Of a DNA stretch of 64,000 nt, positions 55,374-62,574 are shown one piece after another. Numbering within the stretch: position 1 is the first letter of the stretch; the number at the start of each line of letters is the position of its first letter. Below the pieces are notes generated by a model. That model did no database searches, was not told where the DNA came from, and saw only the letters and a program-made list of their open reading frames with translations. The stretch lies in the NCBI GenBank assembly GCA_964493245.1, contig CAZBNB010000003.1, positions 1-64,000 on the forward strand. The letters run 5' to 3'. The DNA is from CAZBNB01 sp964493245 (GTDB lineage Bacteria; Pseudomonadota; Gammaproteobacteria; Legionellales; Legionellaceae). The position numbers and the translations under genes are program-made.

Positions 55374-56084
55374 TTATTTCTTAGCAGATGCTTTATCGAT
55401 TGAAATTAAATGGACTGTGAAAATCAATGTCTCATTTGGACCAATCATACCACCAACGTTACGAGCACCATATGCCAAGTTGGCAGGAACATACAATTCC
55501 CAAGTTGAACCAACAGGCATCAACTGTAACGCTTCTGTCCACCCAGGAATAACCTGAGATAATTGGAAAGTAGCTGGTTTGCCTGCTTTATCAGTGCTAT
55601 CAAACACATCACCATTAATTAATCGACCGGTGTATTCGACTGTGACTGTATCATTTTTTTGCGGTTTTACACCTGTGCCAGCAGTGACTACTTTATATTG
55701 AAGACCACTCGATAACGCAACCACGCCTTGTTTTAAACGATTTTCATTTAAAAAAGCTTCACCTTTGGTTTTATTTTCAGCAGCTACTTTTTCATACTGA
55801 GCCGCACGTTTGGTCATCAAGTCTTTTTGAAACTTCATCAACGTGTCTTTCATTTCCGCGTCAGTCATTTGTAGAGAACCACCGCTCATCGCATCTTGAA
55901 TCCCTTTAGACAGGGCTGGTACATCGATATCAATGCCTTGCTTTTTAATGTTTTTACCTAAATCCACACCAACACTGTATGATAATTTTTCAATATCTGT
56001 GCTCAATGTTGCTGCATCTGTCGCAGCCCAAACAGGCGATAAGCTAAACCCCATAACCATCGCAGCAACTAACCTCATCTTCAT
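55374..56084 (-). CDS. mip: Macrophage infectivity potentiator-type FKBP peptidyl-prolyl isomerase
   Basis: 236 residues, like Legionella Mip (233). Signal peptide (MKMRLVAAMVMGFSLSPVWA), dimerising N-terminal and long connecting helix (about 30-130; DLMTKRAAQYEKVAAENKTKG), and FKBP domain (VEYTGRLINGDVFDST; VIPGWTEALQLMPVGSTWELYVP; LAYGARNVGGMIGPNETLIF). Cell-surface or periplasmic isomerase known to aid infection of protozoa and macrophages. The ATG at 56084 has AAAGGGG eight bases upstream; further upstream codons do not look like a leader. Confidence 0.95.
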   Translation of the reverse strand: MKMRLVAAMVMGFSLSPVWAATDAATLSTDIEKLSYSVGVDLGKNIKKQGIDIDVPALSKGIQDAMSGGSLQMTDAEMKDTLMKFQKDLMTKRAAQYEKVAAENKTKGEAFLNENRLKQGVVALSSGLQYKVVTAGTGVKPQKNDTVTVEYTGRLINGDVFDSTDKAGKPATFQLSQVIPGWTEALQLMPVGSTWELYVPANLAYGARNVGGMIGPNETLIFTVHLISIDKASAKK

Positions 56085-56473
56085 AGATTTATCCCCTTTA
56101 TTAGCTTTATATCCAGTCAGAACATTCTGCACAATTTTATAAATAATTACTAGGGCCAATCACCATTTAGTTTTTCAAAGCGAAAATCGCGTAAATTTAG
56201 AGCAAATTTTAGATTGAATGAGGCGAATAGCCAGCTCTATTTAACGAATTCAATCTGAAATTTGATCAAATTTACGCGGTTTGCAGCTGAAAATACTAAA
56301 TGGTGATTGGCCTAGGGCATCTCATCAATTAATTCATGATATACCTTGCGCACATGCGTTTTGTATATTGACAACGCCACTGTCACTCAAAAACGCAACC
56401 CTATTTTTTTCGTTGCTTTTTTAAAAAATGATGTACATCATTAAAGTTAATCTGTTTTGTCAGCGTTATTATT
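56085..56473. repeat. Intergenic region with palindromic repeat, family P2 (56151-56314)
   Basis: No gene in the 389 bp between mip and the kinase. Terminal arms TAGGGCCAATCACCATTTAG (56151-56170) and its complement less one base (56296-56314) bound about 164 bp. The inside resembles the P2 copies at 3284-3384 and 27565-27655. The remainder (56315-56473) is AT-rich and should hold the kinase promoter; no clear boxes. Confidence 0.75.
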
Positions 56474-58060
56474 ATGACTACCTCACCTTCAGCACGTTAT
56501 GTGATTCTTCAATCCAAAATAGGCAGAGGATCTTATGGCGTCGTTTCCAGATATAGGGACACAACTCAAAATCCACCAGGTATCGTAGCAATAAAAAAAA
56601 TGCGTTTATCACTTATAACCCCTAAAGATGATGCTGAGCGTCAAGAACAAAAAAAATCAGATATTCAACGTTTTATCAGAGAACTTTCTGCTTTAAATTT
56701 ACTCAATCATTCGAATATTATTCATTTACAAAACATAGAAATTTCTAAACAAGACACGCACTACGTTTGTTTTTTGGTCTTTGAGCATTATCCAACAGAC
56801 TTAAATAATGTTATCAAATCACCACAACGCCTTACCAAAGACCACGTAGAATACGTTATGTTGCAAATATTCAGAGCGACAGCCTATATGCATTCGGCAG
56901 GTATTATGCATCGAGATATTAAACCCGCTAATATTCTGATAAATGAAGAGTGTGATATCAAAATTTGTGATTTTGGCCTAGCTCGACTCGTTCCTTCAGA
57001 AGCGCTCGAGGCTGCGGAAAATACATCCTCTCAAACAAGGAATCAATCTGCTACAACAGATATGACCGAATATGTCGCAACGCGTTGGTATCGAGCGCCA
57101 GAGTTATTCCTTAGGTGCAAAAACGCGGTAGATAAGCCTATTGATATGTGGGGCATTGGGTGTGTGTTTGCCGAATTGATCTTACGCACCTACCTTTTCC
57201 CTGGAGATAAGACCGAAGACATGTTACCTTTGATCTTTAAGCTAGTAGGCGCGCCGAACGCTGATAACTGTGAATGGATTGATAAGAGCACACCGCTAGA
57301 GGTATTATCCTGGTGCTCAACAAATCAAGCTAAATTAAAATGGCATTCAAATAAGGTAAATGCCACCGCTCCCCAAAATTTTATAGAGAGATTTATAGAT
57401 CGTTTTGAAAATACGATACAATATGAATTAACACGCCTCAGCTTAAAAGAAATAAGTCCAAATTTTAAAATAGATCCAGATATAGTAAAAGATATTCCGC
57501 TATTGGATTTATTGATGAGACTACTCGAGCCCAATCCAAAGAAACGTATAACAGCTAATCTCGCAGGAGAAAGGCTTGCTCGCAAGAGGAGAGGAGAGTT
57601 CCGTTTGGCATCGCAAACAACGTTTGAAAAAGAACGTTGGGAAACGTTTGAAAAAGTCCAGCGGGAAGACAATACATTTCTTGAAAAAGCGTTTGCGTAT
57701 ATTGATGAGGAAGAAGCCCGTTATCATCCTACCTCCCAATCAGCTCCTTCTAGCAGCGTATCTACCGCTGAACAACCTCTCCCACAGCAATCTTCTTCTA
57801 TAGAATCAGCTCCCTCTAACACTGCATCTACCGCTGAACCACCTCTCCCTCAGCAAGCTGCCTCTATAGCGCTAGCACCAACAGAATCATCTCCGCTCTC
57901 CAAACAGTTTCGCCCTGAGTCACCATCTCGTACGAAAGGAACAATTTTTCACTTCATAGAACCGGAGAAAACCGCGATCGTAACAGCAACGGAGACAGCT
58001 ACTGCAAAAGAAGCTGAAACAGAGGCAACAACGACGCCATTTCCACACTGGCGACGCTAA
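56474..58060 (+). CDS. Eukaryotic MAP-kinase-like Ser/Thr protein kinase with TEY motif
   Basis: 528 residues; kinase domain about 8-372. Glycine loop GRGSYGVV (18-25), catalytic lysine K41 (VAIKKM), HRDIKPANIL (H146, D148), DFG (D166), activation loop with TEY (T198-E199-Y200) followed by VATRWYRAPEL, then MWGIGCVFAEL. The run from TEY to APE is as in animal ERK-type MAP kinases and unlike bacterial PknB-type kinases. The activation loop is about 14 residues longer than in ERK2. The tail has two 22-residue repeats (423-444, 445-466) and is Pro/Ser/Glu-rich. No membrane segment. Most likely a host-derived, translocated effector; translocation is inferred, kinase fold is firm. Confidence 0.92.
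   Translation: MTTSPSARYVILQSKIGRGSYGVVSRYRDTTQNPPGIVAIKKMRLSLITPKDDAERQEQKKSDIQRFIRELSALNLLNHSNIIHLQNIEISKQDTHYVCFLVFEHYPTDLNNVIKSPQRLTKDHVEYVMLQIFRATAYMHSAGIMHRDIKPANILINEECDIKICDFGLARLVPSEALEAAENTSSQTRNQSATTDMTEYVATRWYRAPELFLRCKNAVDKPIDMWGIGCVFAELILRTYLFPGDKTEDMLPLIFKLVGAPNADNCEWIDKSTPLEVLSWCSTNQAKLKWHSNKVNATAPQNFIERFIDRFENTIQYELTRLSLKEISPNFKIDPDIVKDIPLLDLLMRLLEPNPKKRITANLAGERLARKRRGEFRLASQTTFEKERWETFEKVQREDNTFLEKAFAYIDEEEARYHPTSQSAPSSSVSTAEQPLPQQSSSIESAPSNTASTAEPPLPQQAASIALAPTESSPLSKQFRPESPSRTKGTIFHFIEPEKTAIVTATETATAKEAETEATTTPFPHWRR
57740..57871 (+). repeat. Two tandem 66-bp in-frame repeats in the kinase tail
   Basis: Units 57740-57805 and 57806-57871 encode 22 residues each (begin SAPS, contain STAEQPLPQQ / STAEPPLPQQ). 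Differences between them are mainly at third bases and a few substitutions, so the duplication is not very recent. Disordered linker is likely. Confidence 0.75.
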
Positions 58061-58064
58061 GCTA

Positions 58065-58120
58065 AACACAAATCACTGTTTTTTGGGCTACGTTATGCGC
58101 TTTATGCATATAATCTACAC
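58065..58120. repeat. Degenerate half-copy of repeat family P3
   Basis: Resembles 1624-1680: CACAAATCAC, GGGCTACGTT and CGCTTTATGCATA are shared in the same order. The right half of the element is missing, so it is a decayed remnant. Confidence 0.5.
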
Positions 58121-58245
58121 ATCATTAATGGTGGTCGTGGTTTGTTTTAGACAAAATGGTTTGATATCGCCCTAAAAATGGCCCATCTAAACTTTACATG
58201 AACCGTGCGCCGATGTTACACTATGCGCTTTTTCTAGGTTATATC

Positions 58246-58428
58246 ATGAAAGATTATAAGAAGTATCTGTGTTTGATTTGTGGATATATCTACGATGAGG
58301 AACTTGGCTGGCCTGAAGATGGCATTGCTGCTGGTACCTATTGGGATGATGTCCCTGAAAATTGGTTCTGTCCTGATTGCGGCGCCGGTAAAGAAGACTT
58401 TGAAATGGTTGTGCTTGACGAAGCATAA
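58246..58428 (+). CDS. Rubredoxin
   Basis: 60-residue electron carrier with one Fe(Cys)4 centre: LCLICGYIYDEELGWPEDG and WFCPDCGAGKEDFE give both C-x-x-C pairs. ATG at 58246 (MKDYKKYL) is the family start; an upstream ATG at 58198 would add a non-conserved leader. Stands alone between repeats. Confidence 0.95.
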   Translation: MKDYKKYLCLICGYIYDEELGWPEDGIAAGTYWDDVPENWFCPDCGAGKEDFEMVVLDEA

Positions 58429-58568
58429 GTGTTCACTTAATGGCGTTAACTTAAGGAAAAAATGTCGTTACGAGCATCGTAAAGCCATCCAGAGTACAGT
58501 GCACAGAACCGGAGATTGCTTAGCAACGCCCGCAATAACGCCTTAAGTTGACGCCATTGAGTGTTCAC
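58429..58568. repeat. Palindromic repeat after the rubredoxin gene
   Basis: 140 bp starting one base after the rubredoxin stop. Ends 58429-58456 and 58541-58568 pair over about 28 bp with a few mismatches (core AATGGCGT.AACTTAAGG). The interior holds a second imperfect pair (GTCGTTACGAGCATCG with CGCCCGCAATAACG). No coding capacity. Confidence 0.65.
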
Positions 58569-58602
58569 CCAGCACAAAGGAACGCTTTGCATTGCGTGAA
58601 CA

Positions 58603-59025
58603 CTACCAAGGCTTTAAAACAACCAGCAATACAATACTAACCAAAAGTAACGTTGGTACTTCGTTGAATATACGGAAAAAACGTGCACTTTTCTGATTGT
58701 GTTGGCTTGCGAACACCTTTACGAAATGGCCGCAAACAAGGTGATAAGCCCATAACATAGCCACCAACAACAACTTCGCATGTAACCAACCCGCTATCAT
58801 GTAATATTGCCAGTTAAACCAGACTAACCATCCTCCAAATAATGTTGTCAGTACAGCGGCTGGTGTTGTAATTGCATAATAAAGACGCCGCTCCATCACA
58901 CAAAAGCGTGTTAAACTCAAGGTATCGCTTGTATCTGCATGATAAACAAACAACCGCGGTAGATAAAAAAGCCCAGCAAACCAAGCTACCATAAAAATAA
59001 TGTGAAATGCCTTCACCCAAAGCAT
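58603..59025 (-). CDS. hemJ: Protoporphyrinogen IX oxidase HemJ
   Basis: 140-residue protein with four helices. The N-terminus MLWVKAFHIIFMVAWFAGLFYLPRLFVYHA carries the conserved His of HemJ, and the AGWLHAKLLLV and FRIFNEVPTLLL segments complete the family pattern. Catalyses the penultimate haem step in bacteria without HemG/HemY. It begins right after the TerC-like stop, so the two are probably one operon. Confidence 0.93.
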   Translation of the reverse strand: MLWVKAFHIIFMVAWFAGLFYLPRLFVYHADTSDTLSLTRFCVMERRLYYAITTPAAVLTTLFGGWLVWFNWQYYMIAGWLHAKLLLVAMLWAYHLVCGHFVKVFASQHNQKSARFFRIFNEVPTLLLVSIVLLVVLKPW

Positions 59026-59026
59026 G

Positions 59027-59740
59027 TTATCTCCTCCTGCGTTTGGATCGAAATAAATTTAATGCCTCTACTCCCAATGAAAATCCCATTGAAAAGTAAA
59101 TATAACCACGAGGAATATGGAAAGAAAAACCATCCGCAACCAAAACCATGCCGATTAAAACCAAAAAGCTGAGTGCTAACATTTTAATAGAAGGATGTTG
59201 CTCAATAAATTTGCTAACAACATGACTCGCAAAAATCATAATCAAGATAGCAATACTGATCGCCAAAGCCATGATCCAAAAATGTGGTGTCAATCCGATG
59301 GCAGTCAAGACACTGTCTAGTGAAAAAATAATATCCATCACCGCCACTTGGATGACCACCCCCCAAAAGGTTGTTAGGATCGACAATGTTTTGCGTGTTT
59401 CTCTTTCTTTGTCTTCAGCACATTCTAAGTGAATTTCTTGTGTGGCCTTCGTCATTAAAAATAAACCACCCACAATTAAAAACAAATCTCTTACCGATAA
59501 TGAAATACCCTGCCACACTATCAATGGCGTTTTCAAATGAATAATCCAAACCGCTGACGCTAATAACAATAACCGGGTTATCCAAGCAAAACTTAATCCC
59601 CAATAACGTGCTTTTTTACGCACTGCGGGAGGTAGCTTTTCAGTCAAAATGGTCAAAAAAACCAGATTATCAATCCCTAAAATAATTTCAAGTATGGTTA
59701 ATGAAACCACACTGAGACCAATATCAAAATAACTCATCAT
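59027..59740 (-). CDS. TerC/YgjT-family membrane protein
   Basis: 237 residues, seven helices. Family acidic motifs: EIILGIDNLVFLTIL (helix 2) and VQVAVMDIIFSLDSVLTAIGL (helix 5). TerC-family proteins are tied to metal-ion (Mn2+/tellurite) handling, in part during secretion. ATG at 59740 was chosen for GAGGG eight bases upstream. Same strand and adjacent to hemJ. Confidence 0.88.
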   Translation of the reverse strand: MMSYFDIGLSVVSLTILEIILGIDNLVFLTILTEKLPPAVRKKARYWGLSFAWITRLLLLASAVWIIHLKTPLIVWQGISLSVRDLFLIVGGLFLMTKATQEIHLECAEDKERETRKTLSILTTFWGVVIQVAVMDIIFSLDSVLTAIGLTPHFWIMALAISIAILIMIFASHVVSKFIEQHPSIKMLALSFLVLIGMVLVADGFSFHIPRGYIYFSMGFSLGVEALNLFRSKRRRR

Positions 59741-60051
59741 ATAGAAAACCCTCTCTGAACAAAGGCGAATGTAGACGAAAACCACTATAAACCAGATATG
59801 CTATAAATTATTTAATGCTCGATGCCAAAACCAAACTCGCAGGCTTATCATTTTAGCTGCATTATTTTGTTTACCAAATTTCGACAACGTAACGCTTCAG
59901 CATTTTCAATAACTTACACAACCAAAAAGAACCATAAAAAAACAGATCGTTCAAATATAAACAAAAATATATGCAGGCTTTACGGTAGGCCTGTTGCTCC
60001 CTCAATATGGCTCCGTTATACTTATTAAGTCGTTAAACCCGGAGAAAACCC
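59741..60051. promoter_or_regulatory. Divergent intergenic region with likely pcnB promoter
   Basis: 311 bp without a credible gene. TTGCTC (59994-59999), 17 bp, TATACT (60017-60022) form a fair sigma-70 promoter 30 bp before the pcnB start. The minus-strand promoter for terC-hemJ was not resolved. Confidence 0.45.
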
Positions 60052-61341
60052 ATTATTAATATCATCAAAAAACTGTTACGTAAATCCAAACAACCGCAAA
60101 ACAGTATTGATTCGCGTTATATTGTCTCTAGAAACCAACACACTGTATCTAAAACAGACATTAGTGTTAATGCCTTAAAAGTATTAAATCGTCTCACCAG
60201 TGCTGGCCACGAAGCCTATTTGGTGGGCGGTAGTGTACGTGATTTATTATTACATAAGGCACCTAAAGATTTCGACGTCGCAACCAATGCCACGCCGAAT
60301 CAAATACGACAATTATTTCGCAATGCGCGCATCATCGGTCGTCGTTTCAAATTGGTACATGTACTTTATTATCGAGAAGTGATTGAGGTGGCAACCTTTC
60401 GCAGTCAAGGCAATCAAGAAACCCGAGTGAATGATCAGGGTATGGTTGTACACGATAATGCTTTCGGCACATTAGAAGAGGATGCTTGGCGGCGCGATTT
60501 TACCGTGAACTCGCTTTACTACCAACACAGCGACAGCTGTATTGTTGATTTTACTGGTGGCGTCAATGATATACACCAACGCCTCATTCGCATGATTGGT
60601 GATCCATCAACACGTTACAAAGAAGACCCTGTACGCATGCTACGCGCCATTCGTTTCAGTGCTAAGTTACATTTCGAAATTGAAGCAACCACAGCCGATG
60701 GTATTTTCGAGCTTGGCCATCTCATCGCGCAAGTTTCTAGTTCAAGATTATTTGAAGAAATGATCAAACTATACCATTGCGGTGAAGCAGAAAGTGCGCA
60801 AAAAATGCTTGAAAAATATGGTTTATTTCAACATTTATTTCCTCTAACAGCACAATTACTTAACACACGCTATCCCGTTAATGCACTCACCGTATTTGCT
60901 TTAGAAAGTACCGACTCACGTATTCGAGAAAATAAACCCGTCACACCCGCATTTGTTTATGCCACACTGTTATGGTTTCCGATGATAGTACAAGCAGAAA
61001 AACTACGAAAAGAAGGCATCGATCCGCTTCCGGCTCTTGAGCAAGCTATGTCATGGGTACTATCTGAGCAAAACAAAGTGATCCTGATTCCTAAGCGCCA
61101 CGCACAAATTATTCGTGAAATTTGGTTATTACAATATCGCTTTACCCGACGTACCGGAAATCGTGCTAACCAATTACTCACACATCCTCGATTTCGTGCT
61201 GCGTATGATTTTCTAGCTTTACGTGCTTTTGCCGGTGATGCACCCATGACATTGGTTGAATGGTGGACAACTTATCAAGAAGCAGATACAGCCACACAAA
61301 CCAACATGGTTGCCGATCAAACAAAAAATCGCGAAAAATAA
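60052..61341 (+). CDS. pcnB: Poly(A) polymerase I, apparent AUU start
   Basis: 429 residues. Adds poly(A) to RNA 3' ends, promoting decay. Nucleotidyltransferase motif LVGGSVRDLLLHKAPKDFDVATNATP with catalytic DFD, then RRDFTVNSLYY and the RNA-binding GDPSTRYKEDPVRMLRAIRF. An ORF starting only at TTG 60220 would lose conserved residues. The frame stays open upstream and matches E. coli PcnB (ISENALKVLYRL-like NALKVLNRL). The only fitting start is ATT at 60052, seven bases after GGAG (60041-60044). E. coli pcnB is known to start at AUU, so the rare codon seems conserved. Confidence 0.9.
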   Translation: MINIIKKLLRKSKQPQNSIDSRYIVSRNQHTVSKTDISVNALKVLNRLTSAGHEAYLVGGSVRDLLLHKAPKDFDVATNATPNQIRQLFRNARIIGRRFKLVHVLYYREVIEVATFRSQGNQETRVNDQGMVVHDNAFGTLEEDAWRRDFTVNSLYYQHSDSCIVDFTGGVNDIHQRLIRMIGDPSTRYKEDPVRMLRAIRFSAKLHFEIEATTADGIFELGHLIAQVSSSRLFEEMIKLYHCGEAESAQKMLEKYGLFQHLFPLTAQLLNTRYPVNALTVFALESTDSRIRENKPVTPAFVYATLLWFPMIVQAEKLRKEGIDPLPALEQAMSWVLSEQNKVILIPKRHAQIIREIWLLQYRFTRRTGNRANQLLTHPRFRAAYDFLALRAFAGDAPMTLVEWWTTYQEADTATQTNMVADQTKNREK

Positions 61342-61355
61342 TCGAGGTAACCGCT

Positions 61356-61787
61356 TTGCCACGTTGCTACCTGGGTTTAGGCAGTAATTTAAATTATCCT
61401 AAACGACAACTCAATCGCGCATTACAAGCACTACAGAAACAAAATCGCTTGATGGTAGTTGAACGCTCTCGCCCATATTTTAATCCGCCCCTGGGTGTGA
61501 AAGCACAGCCGATGTTTTACAATATGGTGATTTGCATAGAAACGTCTCTGTCGCCCAATATCCTGCTAAAAAAATGCAAACAAATCGAACAAAAACAAAA
61601 ACGTATTCATAGAAAAAAATGGGGATCACGTACCATTGATATCGACATTTTATTTTATGGCGAACAAAAGCTTCGAAGCCAGGCACTCACACTCCCCCAC
61701 CCTGAGTGGCACAAACGCGATTTTGTCCATATCCCATTGTCAGAGCTACTGTATTTTGCAAAAGATCGTGCTACATTGAAAGTATAG
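61356..61787 (+). CDS. folK: 2-amino-4-hydroxy-6-hydroxymethyldihydropteridine pyrophosphokinase
   Basis: 143-residue HPPK of folate synthesis. Motifs YLGLGSNL, NPPLGVKAQPMFYNMV, KKWGSRTIDIDILFYG and LPHPEWHKRDFVHIPL. Start is the TTG at 61356, eight bases after GAGG (61344-61347), giving the family N-terminus; upstream codons overlap pcnB. The pcnB-folK order is usual in gammaproteobacteria. Confidence 0.95.
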   Translation: MPRCYLGLGSNLNYPKRQLNRALQALQKQNRLMVVERSRPYFNPPLGVKAQPMFYNMVICIETSLSPNILLKKCKQIEQKQKRIHRKKWGSRTIDIDILFYGEQKLRSQALTLPHPEWHKRDFVHIPLSELLYFAKDRATLKV

Positions 61788-61805
61788 GCGTATTAGGAGT
61801 GTCTT

Positions 61806-62201
61806 ATGTACCAGCGTATATTACATGCCACTGATTTATCTGATAACCATTATCACATGTGTCAAAAAGCGATTGCCATCGCAAAACACTTTCACGCACC
61901 ACTATATTTACTTCATGTGATTGAAACACCGCCGACTGTACAAATCGCCCAAGGCTTAGGATTTACAAGCATTGCTAATCCTGAACCATTAAAAATGGAT
62001 GCAGAATCTGTTTTGCGAATATTAGGAGAGGATCTGAATATTCCAGTAGAATGTCAGTTTGTGCGCATTGGTTCTGTTCAAGAGCAGATAAAAGCTATTT
62101 TTGAAGCACAGCAATGTGATTTATTGATTATGGGGAAACACTACCACGCCTTCTTCTCTAGAGAGGAACATTTTGACTGTGATATTTTGACACTGACATA
62201 A
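61806..62201 (+). CDS. Universal stress protein-like, truncated nucleotide site
   Basis: 131 residues. Begins as UspA (YQRILHATDLSDNHYHMCQKAIAIAKHF; LYLLHVIETP; CDLLIMGKH). The C-terminal G-2x-G-9x-G-S/T ATP-binding motif is absent: after MGKHYHAF the protein ends within about 18 residues. So it likely does not bind ATP, or it is slightly shortened. GGAGTG precedes the ATG, 18 bp after folK. Confidence 0.82.
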   Translation: MYQRILHATDLSDNHYHMCQKAIAIAKHFHAPLYLLHVIETPPTVQIAQGLGFTSIANPEPLKMDAESVLRILGEDLNIPVECQFVRIGSVQEQIKAIFEAQQCDLLIMGKHYHAFFSREEHFDCDILTLT

Positions 62202-62574
62202 TTTTTATAATCATTCAAAGGAAATACTTGGATCTCGGAGAACGACTGGATTTGGGTGCAAATTGCGTGACACAGCGATTGATTTCAAGCCCAATAAGCT
62301 AAACAATTCACAAAGATCGCTTTAAAAAAAACCAGTTCGGAGTTTTAAAAAACTTATCGAAAAGCCTTTTGGCCCTAAAAAATCTTAATAATATTGCTTT
62401 TTTATGATACAATCAGACCTGATTTAATCAATTAAGTGCAGCCATGTTTTTGGGTGGCTCTTTATCATCGTTTTTTAATTTCTCAAGATGAGCCCCAAAA
62501 ATCCATCTCGGTGAGCTGACGTGAGCATTTACGGTGTTTTTCGTAAATCCTGTGAATCATAAGAGAAAGCGGTC
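62202..62574. other. Intergenic region, no gene seen
   Basis: 373 bp, AT-rich. A possible -10 TACAAT (62408-62413) without a good -35. Near the right end, GTGTTTTTCGTAAATCCTG (62534-62552) resembles the right terminus of repeat P1, a likely remnant. Nothing else recognised. Confidence 0.5.

Noticed and set aside
56474..58060. PknB-type bacterial kinase or CDK-like kinase
   Set aside because: TEYVATRWYRAPE after the DFG loop is MAPK-type. CDKs have a single T (THEVVTLWYRAPE) and PknB kinases lack the WYRAPE form.
60220..61341. pcnB starting at TTG 60220
   Set aside because: It would remove conserved N-terminal residues and lacks an SD, whereas ATT at 60052 has GGAG at proper distance.
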